From positions 1 through 44,539 of the forward strand of contig DSAP01000058.1 in assembly GCA_011046415.1 (NCBI GenBank): a stretch of DNA of 44,539 nucleotides, written 5' to 3'. Numbering within the stretch: position 1 is the first letter of the stretch; every line of letters begins with the position of its first letter. Both the position numbers and the translations under genes were made by a program. The stretch comes from a bacterium (lineage in GTDB: Bacteria > Zhuqueibacterota > QNDG01 > JABMRT01). Shown here one piece after another: positions 8,685-16,607 of the stretch. The notes below the pieces were generated by a model. The model made no database searches. It saw nothing but the letters and a program-made list of their open reading frames with translations, and was not told the DNA's origin.

Positions 8685-9761
8685 TTACGGACTGAAAATC
8701 CGCATCCGGCTGACGAGTCCGTCGGTGTAGCCGAACGCGATTCCAGATTCATGGCGTTCTTCACCATCGTTTGTTTCATCCGGCGCTCCGTAGGCGGCGA
8801 TCACCGCATCACGCGCGCTGCCGAGCCCGATTTCCTCTTCGGTCAGGCCGTCATAGGGGGATTCCATGCCGATTCCCGTGCAGACCGTATTCGGGAAAAG
8901 GGCGGACAATTCCGATTCGAAATCAAACCGGAGACCGAACCTCCGATACCCGATCGAGTGGATGAAAAGCCGGTCGTCAAACGTCCGGGTATCTTCCCTC
9001 CCGTAAATCATCCGGATTTTTTCATAATTCTCGATCCCGATCCGGATTCTGCCCAAGCCGTACCCCGGAAATACTTCTCTCAAACGTTCCATGATAAACT
9101 GAACGGTCACGGCGATATCATCCGAAGCGGATTTCAGACGGATCAGGCCAGCGTGCTCGCCGTAAGGCAAACCATCGTATCGGATGCGGAGACCCAGTGT
9201 ATCCGGCGTATCGAAAACCATTCCGCTGTCCCTGTCCGTCTCGACCCAGTCCGGTTTCCCTGAGAGTCTCCATTCGAGAACTTCGGAGCCTCTGTTGTAA
9301 ATGATCAGCACGCCGGCCGGAACGTTTCGGTCAAAATTCAGGACGGGCAGATTCACGTCAAGCCGGGCCTTCTCATGGTTCAATTCGATCTGGATTTCGG
9401 TCTGACCGCCATCCCATCCGATCCGGAGGTTTCCCGCGTAGTTTCCTTCGGTAAACCCGGATGCGGAAACCATGACCAAAAGCGTATCCGTTCCCGAGGC
9501 GCCCAGGACGCCCGATGATTTGCCGACGGCGATCCATTGCGGCTTTTCAAGCAGCTCCCAGTTCAGCAATTTTTGTCCCGGGTTTATGAGAATGACGATT
9601 TCGTGTAAATAACCGGGCGCGAACGTGATCGCGTCGCTTGAAACCAGGATATCATTACCCGGTCTTTCGGAATCCGTGGGATTTTTATCGCAACCACCCG
9701 CCGCGATCATCATCGAAAGGGTGGCAATCCGGATCATTATGGCATGACTGAATCGCATCAT
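8685..9761 (-). CDS. BACON-domain lipoprotein with C-terminal BamE-like motifs
   Basis: A 358-aa predicted lipoprotein. A short hydrophobic signal ends in the lipobox-like AAGGC (Cys about residue 24). Two tandem BACON-type beta-sandwich domains follow (about 35-130 and 130-225), seen by the repeated pattern of a hydrophobic strand, N/W-x-L, then PxWxxxxxxSG (KPQWIAVGKSSG and KPDWVETDRDSG). The C-terminal 130 residues carry two copies of a motif of the form GIG...S..dV...YG.P (IYGREDTRT and AAYGAPDETNDG), resembling small BamE/SmpA-like folds. BACON domains are found in exported Bacteroidetes-like proteins and are thought to bind glycans or mucin. The second ATG (9758) has the better GGAG spacing. 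No function is assigned. Confidence 0.75.
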   Translation of the reverse strand: MMRFSHAIMIRIATLSMMIAAGGCDKNPTDSERPGNDILVSSDAITFAPGYLHEIVILINPGQKLLNWELLEKPQWIAVGKSSGVLGASGTDTLLVMVSASGFTEGNYAGNLRIGWDGGQTEIQIELNHEKARLDVNLPVLNFDRNVPAGVLIIYNRGSEVLEWRLSGKPDWVETDRDSGMVFDTPDTLGLRIRYDGLPYGEHAGLIRLKSASDDIAVTVQFIMERLREVFPGYGLGRIRIGIENYEKIRMIYGREDTRTFDDRLFIHSIGYRRFGLRFDFESELSALFPNTVCTGIGMESPYDGLTEEEIGLGSARDAVIAAYGAPDETNDGEERHESGIAFGYTDGLVSRMRIFSP

Positions 9762-9830
9762 GTAACTCCTGCTCAGTTAATACGTTTATTTCAAAAATAA
9801 GTTCTTCTTTCAATTCATGAATCATCCCGG

Positions 9831-10220
9831 TTATTGATTTCTTGATAATATCTTATCAATCTGCTCCAGGATCTCGCTGGGCGAACTCGCCCCTTTGATC
9901 TTGAAAAAATTAGCACCCAGTTGAAGCGCCTTCTGGATATTTTCGTCCGCGCCCATCACCGAAAAGACGATGACGGGGATCTCTTTCGTTTCCGGATCCT
10001 GCCGGATTTTCTCGAGAACCTCATACCCGCTCATTTCAGGCAAAATGAGATCGAGAAGGACCAGATCCGGCTTTCTCGTACGGATCGCCTCCCAGCCTTT
10101 CCTTCCGTTCTCGGCCTCGATCACCTCGAATCCGGCGTTCTCGAGAACACCGCGATAGATCATCCTGAATACATTCTCATCCTCCACGATCAGGATGGTG
10201 CCGTCGTAAATTTTATCCAT
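9831..10220 (-). CDS. Single-domain response regulator (CheY-like)
   Basis: A 129-aa stand-alone receiver domain. It has the acidic pair (VEDENV), the phospho-acceptor Asp in LVLLDLILPEMSGYE, the conserved Ser/Thr position in VIVFSVMG and the Lys of beta-5 in FFKIKGAS. There is no output domain, so it should act by protein contact or as a phosphorelay intermediate. It lies 16 bp downstream of the hybrid kinase gene on the same strand and is its likely partner. Confidence 0.92.
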   Translation of the reverse strand: MDKIYDGTILIVEDENVFRMIYRGVLENAGFEVIEAENGRKGWEAIRTRKPDLVLLDLILPEMSGYEVLEKIRQDPETKEIPVIVFSVMGADENIQKALQLGANFFKIKGASSPSEILEQIDKILSRNQ

Positions 10221-10236
10221 TGACCTGCCTCCCTGT

Positions 10237-11712
10237 CTAATTACCCGATCTCTCGAGGGGTACAGAAAAAGTAAACAAACTCCCCTCTCCTAATTTAGAG
10301 GAAACGGTGATATCGCCATCCATCAAATTCACAAATTGTTTCGCGATATACAACCCCAGTCCGCATCCTCCCTGTGAAGATGGCGCGCCCTGAAATATCT
10401 GCTCCTTCTGAAACAGATTAGCCAGAGCCTCTTCGGGGATGCCCCGGCCTGAATCTTCGACCTCGATGATGCCGTATTCTTTGTCCTTTTTAGCCTGGAT
10501 CCTGATAAATCCTTTTTCTGTAAATTTGACCGCATTATGGACGACATTGCTCAATGCCTCGATGAGCTTGTCACGATCTGCATGGACGGTGATCAGATCG
10601 CCCGGATAATCAAAAACAAATTCCAGCCCCTTATCTTCGGCCATCCGCGTATGATTTTGGACCGCGATCTCGATGACCTCGAAAAGCTGGACATGCTCAA
10701 TCGTCACCGACAAAATTCCCCGTTCGATCCGGGACACATTCAACAAATCCGAGATGATGCGGTAATTCCGTTCGCTGATTTCCTGCATCGCCTCCAGATA
10801 TTCGACCTGACGCCCATTCAGGTCTCCGGTGAGGCCCATCAGCATGTTGTCGATGCATCCGAGTACCGCGGCAATAGGTGATTTGAGCTGATGCGAAACC
10901 AGCGAGACGAAGTCACTCTTCATCTGTTCGATACGCTTGCGCTCGGTGATGTCCCGGGCGATGATGGTGAAAAAAATCCCCTCCCGGACTTCCCACGTCG
11001 TCAGTGTATATTCCATGGGAAATTCGGTGCCGTCTTTTCTGGACCCGAAACTCTCGACGGTCTTCCCGATAATCTCCGACTCGCCGGTGAGTACGATGCG
11101 GTTGATTTCATTCTCGAATTGGAGTCGGAGACGCTCCGGCACGATGAAGCTGAAAGGCCTCCCTCTGATTTCTTCGGTTTCATACCCGAACAATTTTTCG
11201 ACAGCCGGATTGCAAAATGCAATATTTCCCTTGCTGTCGATGGTAATGATCGCCTCGGCCGCGGTGCTGACGACGAACCGGTATTTCTCCTCGCTCTCAC
11301 GAAGCCGGCGTTCCATCCGGATTCGGTAGAGGGCGAATTCGATGGCCGCACGCAATTCCTGTTCCTGGAGCGGCTTGACGATGAAGCCGAACGCCTCGAC
11401 GTCCTTGGCGCGACTGATGATCTGATCGCCGCCGTAAGCGGTGATGAAGATCGAAGGGATGTTAAATTCCTCGCGAATCCGCCGGGCAGCGGTAATGCCG
11501 TCCAGGCCGGGATGACCGTCCCTGCCGGGCATCATCACATCCATGAGGACGAGATCAGGACGGTTGAGCCGTGCCATGTAGATCGCCTCGACGCCGGAAG
11601 AGGCGACGGCCACGATCTCGTAACCCATCAGGGTCAGGAATTCTTCGAGCTGGTTGGTGATGATGACCTCATCGTCGACCAGCATGAGTTTGGCTTTCTG
11701 GGTATCAGTCAT
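10237..11712 (-). CDS. Hybrid REC-PAS histidine kinase
   Basis: A 491-aa cytoplasmic protein. The receiver domain is N-terminal (about 1-125; acceptor Asp58 in LVLMDVMMPG). A PAS domain follows (about 143-265; FCNPAVEKLFGYETEEIRG, ending ITERKR), then a HisKA domain with the phospho-acceptor His in LVSHQLKSP, and a HATPase domain with N, G1 and G2 boxes (VVHNAVKFT, VEDSGRGIPEE, GGCGLGLYIAKQ). There are no membrane segments, so the signal is internal. An N-terminal receiver means the kinase is itself controlled by phosphorylation. The loop after Asp58 contains an imperfect duplication (PGRDGH/PGLDGI; see findings). It is followed by the single-domain regulator. Confidence 0.93.
   Translation of the reverse strand: MTDTQKAKLMLVDDEVIITNQLEEFLTLMGYEIVAVASSGVEAIYMARLNRPDLVLMDVMMPGRDGHPGLDGITAARRIREEFNIPSIFITAYGGDQIISRAKDVEAFGFIVKPLQEQELRAAIEFALYRIRMERRLRESEEKYRFVVSTAAEAIITIDSKGNIAFCNPAVEKLFGYETEEIRGRPFSFIVPERLRLQFENEINRIVLTGESEIIGKTVESFGSRKDGTEFPMEYTLTTWEVREGIFFTIIARDITERKRIEQMKSDFVSLVSHQLKSPIAAVLGCIDNMLMGLTGDLNGRQVEYLEAMQEISERNYRIISDLLNVSRIERGILSVTIEHVQLFEVIEIAVQNHTRMAEDKGLEFVFDYPGDLITVHADRDKLIEALSNVVHNAVKFTEKGFIRIQAKKDKEYGIIEVEDSGRGIPEEALANLFQKEQIFQGAPSSQGGCGLGLYIAKQFVNLMDGDITVSSKLGEGSLFTFSVPLERSGN
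11494..11529 (-). repeat. Imperfect 18-nt tandem duplication inside the receiver domain
   Basis: On the minus strand two adjacent 18-nt units (11529-11512 and 11511-11494) encode PGRDGH and PGLDGI, with CCCGGC...GGACGG shared. They lengthen the loop between the phospho-acceptor Asp58 and helix 3, where receivers normally have a single PGxDGI. Confidence 0.7.
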
Positions 11713-11849
11713 GACGGCTCGTCAGTCTGATTAATGATTTCTGGAATCCGGATTTTATGGATTCTCCCGTTCCTCCCCGATCCGGCCGGTGGGATTCATT
11801 CCCATCGCTTTGATTCCGGTTGACCCTTTTCTTTTGCGCGTCTCTTTTA

Positions 11850-12569
11850 TTATACGAGATCCGGATAATGCTCCTGGATGCATTGCTCGCAGATTCCATG
11901 GGAAAACTCCGCGTCGGAATGGGCGGAGACATACCGTTCGACTTGAACCCAGAACCCGTCTTCGTTCCGGATCTTCTTGCAGTGCATGCAGATCGGTATC
12001 AATCCGCGCAATGTCCGCACCTCGGCCAGATGGCGGGCCAGTTTCCGGTTCGTCTGCCAGATTTGTTCGAGCATCTGTGCGATCAGAACATATTCCGGCC
12101 GGTCTATCTGAAATGCCCCGAACCCTTTCATAAGGAAATGGAGATGGTCATGATAGGAGGTTTCGGGCGATCCGCCTTCGATCTGATCCCGATACAGGTG
12201 GAACATGGCCGCGAAGGCCGGATGCAGCATGTAGAATTCGATCCGCACCGCCGCCGTCAGCGATCGGCCGATATCGCCGGGCGCTTCATCCATGAGTGTT
12301 CCGCACAGTGTTCTGACACGGAGCAGCTCATCGTGAATGGCTGCCGGGTCATCGAACAGGTTCCGTATTTGTTTTTTTTCCGCGAGTGCCAGCAACGTTT
12401 CCCAGAAGGCGATATGGGAACCTTCGTCCGTCGACAGCCGGCGCCAGAATGTCTTCTCCGTTTCGCTCTCCGACCGGTCTGACAAACGCTGATAATAGCG
12501 CATGGCTGCTATTTCGAGTTCAATGACCAATTTCAACAAGTGCACCAGCGTCACCGCGGCCATCGACAT
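11850..12569 (-). CDS. Ferritin-like (diiron) domain fused to a CxxC...CxxC signalling-associated domain
   Basis: A 239-aa protein of two parts. The N-terminal 160 residues are a helical bundle with rubrerythrin/hemerythrin-like spacing: ELEIAAMRYYQRLS, then TDEGSHIAFWE (an E-x-x-H-like ligand pair), then RIEFYMLHPAFAAMFHLY and HDHLHFLMKGFGAF. The last 50 residues are a distinct module, IPICMHCKKIRNEDGFW...VERYVSAHS...EFSHGICEQC, with two CxxC pairs. From family knowledge, this tail is common at the C-termini of PAS/GAF, receiver and GGDEF signalling proteins. The fusion therefore looks like an iron or oxygen sensor feeding the adjacent two-component genes. The ATG at 12563 also fits the GGGGG ribosome site. 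It lies 137 bp upstream of the hybrid kinase on the same strand. Confidence 0.7.
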   Translation of the reverse strand: MSMAAVTLVHLLKLVIELEIAAMRYYQRLSDRSESETEKTFWRRLSTDEGSHIAFWETLLALAEKKQIRNLFDDPAAIHDELLRVRTLCGTLMDEAPGDIGRSLTAAVRIEFYMLHPAFAAMFHLYRDQIEGGSPETSYHDHLHFLMKGFGAFQIDRPEYVLIAQMLEQIWQTNRKLARHLAEVRTLRGLIPICMHCKKIRNEDGFWVQVERYVSAHSDAEFSHGICEQCIQEHYPDLV

Positions 12570-12736
12570 CCCCCTGAATCTGATCGGTACGACAAACGAT
12601 CTTCCTCATTTATCCTATCACTTATCCGGAAACCGGACGGCTTGCCCGCCGTCGAGCCGGGACAGGCTGTATGCCTCTAATTCGTTCAAAAGAAGGACGT
12701 TGCACAAATAGTGCCGGATGCCTTTTTCGCAATTCC

Positions 12737-13930
12737 TCATGTGCGAAACAGGGTCTCTTCCCGGACGAAAAACCGCGCGCAAAAAGCGAGACTCAGCACG
12801 GCGATCACACCGGAAGAAAAATAAACCACCGCATACAATCCCGGATTCGAAACCCCCGCGATGATGGCTTTGGTGGCCAGGGAAACATTCAGGATCGGAA
12901 TCAGGGCCGTCCAAAAACTGAGTTCCATCCCCGGCATCAACCCGAGAAATGCCGGCACGATCACCACCATCATGAGGGGAGTGAGCTGGCTCTGCGCCTC
13001 CTTGAAGGTTTTGGCAAGCATGGATATGGAAAGCTGAATGCCGGCGGACAAAACAGACAGGGGGACGAGCAGCAGGAAAACCATGATGATCGACCGGACT
13101 TCGAACATGCCGAGAATGGACTTCAGAAATTCCTGTGGTAAATCCGGGTCGGTCCGGATGCCGAGATACAGGCCGAGTATGGAAATCGTCGCCGACCCGA
13201 GGCCGACAAGCGTGACCACGCCGAATTTGCCCATGAGGATGTGAAAACGGCGGGCCGGTGTGGACAGCAATGTCTCGAGGGTACCCCTCTCCTTCTCTCC
13301 CGCCGCCAGATCGATGGCCGGATACATGCCGCCCATGAAACAAAAGATAATGAAAATATAGGGAAGGAATCCCCCGATCATGTTGGCGATTTGTTCTTTC
13401 TGTGTCGACAGATTCGTCTCCTCCACGGCGAGCGTCTCGATCAGGGAGATATCGAGACGCAATGCGTCGAATCGCTTTCGCCTGAGTCGCTCACGGTATG
13501 CGTCGAGGATCTCGTTCATCCGGAGAATTTCTATTCCGTGTCGTTCTTTGGACTTGTAATAAAAGGCCAGCGCACCCTGACGAAGGGTCTCGATCCGTTG
13601 ATCGAAGTCTGGAACGAGCACGAAGAGGCCGTTCAGGCTGTCTTCGCGGACCAGGCGTTTTCCCTCATCTACGGTCAGTTCCTCGATCAGATACACATCC
13701 TCCCGTCCGAGAAGCATTTCCCGGAGTCCCGAAGCCTGGCCGTATGAGATCAGTCCGATCCGGAGGGTTTTGGAGCGCGCCGTCTCGACCTGTGCCTTGA
13801 ACATCCGGGATGAAATACCAAATAGCAAGGGAAACAGTAAAAGCGGCACCACGATCATCGCGATCAGGGTTCGTCTGTCGCGCAGCGTATCCTTCCACTC
13901 TTTCAAGAAAACGATCAAAATGGTCTTCAT
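12737..13930 (-). CDS. ABC-2 type exporter permease (NatB-like)
   Basis: A 397-aa membrane protein. The start is the ATG at 13930, which overlaps the stop of the ATPase gene as ATGA. One transmembrane segment lies near the N-terminus (about 20-42, LIAMIVVPLLLFPLLFGISS). A long extracytoplasmic domain of about 150 residues follows, then five to six more membrane segments. This is the layout of NatB-type ABC-2 permeases. The motif AAGEKERGTLETLLSTPA is diagnostic of the family. It would form an exporter with the upstream ATPase. NatAB of Bacillus exports sodium, but the substrate here cannot be read from the sequence. Confidence 0.9.
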   Translation of the reverse strand: MKTILIVFLKEWKDTLRDRRTLIAMIVVPLLLFPLLFGISSRMFKAQVETARSKTLRIGLISYGQASGLREMLLGREDVYLIEELTVDEGKRLVREDSLNGLFVLVPDFDQRIETLRQGALAFYYKSKERHGIEILRMNEILDAYRERLRRKRFDALRLDISLIETLAVEETNLSTQKEQIANMIGGFLPYIFIIFCFMGGMYPAIDLAAGEKERGTLETLLSTPARRFHILMGKFGVVTLVGLGSATISILGLYLGIRTDPDLPQEFLKSILGMFEVRSIIMVFLLLVPLSVLSAGIQLSISMLAKTFKEAQSQLTPLMMVVIVPAFLGLMPGMELSFWTALIPILNVSLATKAIIAGVSNPGLYAVVYFSSGVIAVLSLAFCARFFVREETLFRT

Positions 13931-14697
13931 GGCGTCTCCCCGAGAATCCGGATGAATTCCCCCTCCAGGGAATCGGACCGCATCTGACTCCGGAAGGCTT
14001 TGAAATCCCCGCAATAGCGGAGGCGTCCCCGATGGATGACGGCGAGGTCGTCGCTGACCAGACTCACCTCGCTCATGATATGTGTGGAGAAAATCACGGT
14101 TTTTCCTGTGTCGCGACAGTCGTGGATCAGATCGATGATGGCGCGCGCCGTGATCACATCGAGACCCGCCGTCGGCTCGTCGAAGACGACGACCTCGGGA
14201 TCATGGATCATGGTCCGGGCGATCGAGACTTTTTGTTTCATGCCCGAGGAGAGTTTCCCGATCCTGCGGTCGGCGAAATCGTGGATGCCGAGACGCCCGA
14301 ACAGGCTGTCGCGATTTTCAAGATACCTGTCGCGCGGCAGTCCGAAAAGATCGGCATAGTAACGGACGAGCTCCGTGGGTGTGAGCCGGTCGTAGAGACC
14401 CGTGTCTCCCGTCATGAATCCCAGACGCCGGCGTACCTCGGCCGCCTGATGGACCGTATCGAAACCGCAGACCCTGACCGAGCCCGCCGTCGGACGCATC
14501 ATCGTCGCCAGAATCCGGAGTAGGGTGGTCTTGCCCGCCCCGTTCGGTCCGAGCAGGGTGAACACCCTCCCCGGCCGGCAGGAAAAACTCAGACCGGAAA
14601 CGGCGGTCAGGATGTTTTCCCTGCTCCTGTTTTCCGTTTCACGCTTCCGGGCCCGGGAGAGTCTGAATGTCTTGGTTACATTTTGAACTTCGATCAT
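13927..14697 (-). CDS. ABC transporter ATP-binding protein (NatA-like)
   Basis: A 256-aa ABC ATPase. It has Walker A GPNGAGKTT, the signature LSSGMKQKVSIAR, Walker B VVVFDEPTAGLD and the switch His in IFSTHIMSEV. The MIEVQNVTKTF start at 14697 follows a GAGAGAG site; longer in-frame starts lack support. The sequence of the signature and the D-loop suits drug- or ion-exporter ATPases of the NatA/CcmA group. It is translationally coupled to the permease through the ATGA overlap. Confidence 0.93.
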   Translation of the reverse strand: MIEVQNVTKTFRLSRARKRETENRSRENILTAVSGLSFSCRPGRVFTLLGPNGAGKTTLLRILATMMRPTAGSVRVCGFDTVHQAAEVRRRLGFMTGDTGLYDRLTPTELVRYYADLFGLPRDRYLENRDSLFGRLGIHDFADRRIGKLSSGMKQKVSIARTMIHDPEVVVFDEPTAGLDVITARAIIDLIHDCRDTGKTVIFSTHIMSEVSLVSDDLAVIHRGRLRYCGDFKAFRSQMRSDSLEGEFIRILGETP

Positions 14698-14827
14698 GTG
14701 ACGCACTCTCTCATTGAGGCGGACGACGAACCGGACAGATTCACATATTGCGATCCCCATCCACGAATCATTTGGATTTTTAATATATCATCATTCACGG
14801 TGAAAATCAAAGCATTATCGTCGGTTG

Positions 14828-14857
14828 AAAAAAAATGCCCTGTCGGACAGGGCATTT
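14828..14857 (-). terminator. Intrinsic terminator of the pseudopilin-like gene
   Basis: A perfect 9-bp stem (ATGCCCTGT/ACAGGGCAT, loop CGG, 14835-14855) is followed on the minus strand by eight T residues (14835-14828). It lies about 40 bp past the stop at 14895 and isolates that gene from the ABC pair. Confidence 0.88.
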
Positions 14858-14894
14858 CCGGAGAAGAGGAGGAAATGAAAATGGATTATAAAAG

Positions 14895-15395
14895 TTACGG
14901 CTCTGACATGGCAATCATCCCGCGAAACGAATCGGAAGGACGAGGTACGCGAAACGAATTGCCGGCGAAAAGAGCCCGGCCGTTGCGCGTTGTCTTCAGG
15001 GTATATTCGACGGTTTGCAGATCCGGATTCAGCCTGGCCGGCGAGATGCGATGACCGGAAGTGTTCCTGAATCCGAAATCAAAGGCATCCAGGTCCGCGA
15101 TGACGGGAAAATCATTGCACCACAAGACCCCGTGGGCGAATCGGTATTCCTTGAATCCATCTTTCTTGTCTTCGAGAAGAATCCGGCCTGAATCGATAGC
15201 GATCAACCGTCTGGCGTTCCGCAGGTCGTGATCCACCCTTTCCAGTCCCCGGCGGATCCTGTCGGGCAGATCCGCCCGATGCCCGTGCATGACGGCGGAA
15301 TCGACGTCGGCGACCGCGCGATGGCTCACCACGACAAGACATATCATCATGGAAAAAATGAGCACCACATAAAAACTGTTTCTAAGTCCTTGCAT
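14895..15395 (-). CDS. Membrane-anchored pseudopilin-like protein (GspJ/PulJ-like), tentative
   Basis: A 166-aa protein. The ATG at 15395 has a strong GGAGG site six bases upstream. One hydrophobic helix (about residues 7-28) starts a few residues in, as in class III signal/pilin-like proteins, but no clear G-F-T-L-x-E cleavage motif is visible. The C-terminal part resembles minor pseudopilins: RNARRLIAIDSGRILLEDKKD, then YRFAHGVLWCN, then DAFDFGFRNTSG and LQTVEYTLKTTRNGR. No other secretion or pilus gene is nearby, so it may be an orphan. It ends in its own terminator. Function is unassigned beyond this resemblance. Confidence 0.6.
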   Translation of the reverse strand: MQGLRNSFYVVLIFSMMICLVVVSHRAVADVDSAVMHGHRADLPDRIRRGLERVDHDLRNARRLIAIDSGRILLEDKKDGFKEYRFAHGVLWCNDFPVIADLDAFDFGFRNTSGHRISPARLNPDLQTVEYTLKTTRNGRALFAGNSFRVPRPSDSFRGMIAMSEP

Positions 15396-15632
15396 GATCT
15401 GCCTCCGGGATGGCTTTGTCCCCGACCTGCCCCGCATTAAGGCAATCATCATGCCATCTGGTGCACAGGGGAAGAACACGGTTGAAAACTGTAAATTGGG
15501 GGAATATCTTATATTTTGATAAACAGAGAGTTGTGGAGATTTTCAGGTTCGTGATCGCTGTCCGGAATATAAACAGTGAATGGAGTCCGTGTTAAAAAAG
15601 GGGGGATATTTGCCACATCAAGACACCGATTT

Positions 15633-16430
15633 TCATTCAGGCGGTTGATGAAAGGCCATCAGATTTCCGGCGGAACGGCCGGAGACAAGGTGGCCGCAGG
15701 TATTGAGTAGGTCCATCGCCTTCTTGAAATCCGCGGCTACCTCTTCGGGTCTGTGGGCGTCCGATCCCGGGACGACCGGAATGCGGGACCGGCAGGCCAT
15801 TTCCAGAATCCGGAAAGAAGGATACATTTCACGGGGTTTCTTCCGGAGCCCGGACGTGTTGAGTTCGATCGCCATCCCTGCCCGGACGACGGATTCGAAA
15901 AGCCGGGCGGCCGATGCCTCGATCAGCTCCCCGAAGTCTGGGAAATCCCACTTGATCACATCCGTATGCGCCAGTACGTCGAACAAGCCGGATTGAACTC
16001 CGCGGGTGAGCCGGTCGAAATATTTACGGACGAAAGCCTCGTTTTCTTTCGGATCGGGGAATGTGTCTCCGCGCCTGAACACGGCCTCGCCGTCCATGAA
16101 GTGGACGGAACCGATCACATATTCGACAGGATAGCGGCGCAGGAGGGTCTCGAGGGAATGCTCGAATCCGGGATAATAATCCGCCTCGACACCCAGCCGG
16201 ATTGTGATATCCGGATATGTCTCACGTAATTTCAGGACGGCATCGACATAGACGGGAAACTCTTCCCAGGCCATTCGATGAACGGGGTCATACTGATCCA
16301 AAACAGGCGCATGGTCGGAAAAACCGATTTCCTTCAGTCCGTTCCTGCGCGCGGCACGGACATAGGCTTCCATCTCTCCCTCGGCGTGTCGGCAGAGTGT
16401 CGTATGAATATGATAATCGGCAAGGATCAA
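15633..16430 (-). CDS. PHP-domain histidinol-phosphatase-like phosphatase (HisK/HisJ type)
   Basis: A 265-aa PHP-family metallophosphatase. Metal-binding words are DYHIHTTLCRHAEG, IGFSDHAP, LGVEADYYPG, VIGSVHFMDG, VLAHTDVIKWD and PVVPGSDAHRPEEV. I place the start at a TTG (16430) because a strong GGAAGGAG site stands seven bases upstream and the protein then begins MILADYHIHT as in the family; the frame runs on upstream without a ribosome site. Known members remove phosphate from histidinol phosphate. With no his biosynthesis gene nearby, another phosphoester is possible. The divergent uridine-kinase-family gene starts about 180 bp away. Confidence 0.88.
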   Translation of the reverse strand: MILADYHIHTTLCRHAEGEMEAYVRAARRNGLKEIGFSDHAPVLDQYDPVHRMAWEEFPVYVDAVLKLRETYPDITIRLGVEADYYPGFEHSLETLLRRYPVEYVIGSVHFMDGEAVFRRGDTFPDPKENEAFVRKYFDRLTRGVQSGLFDVLAHTDVIKWDFPDFGELIEASAARLFESVVRAGMAIELNTSGLRKKPREMYPSFRILEMACRSRIPVVPGSDAHRPEEVAADFKKAMDLLNTCGHLVSGRSAGNLMAFHQPPE

Positions 16431-16607
16431 ACACGTACTCCTTCCTGTGATAATCTGGCCGGATAAAATACGAAAACGAAAGGTGGAGAGCAACAAAAAA
16501 CGCTTGTATCGTCCTGTTGGAATGGCTATTTTTAAATCGGAACCGAATCCGGGTGCAAACAAAGACACACCCTCTGCATGCATCGAGAAACTTGGAACAG
16601 GAACAGC

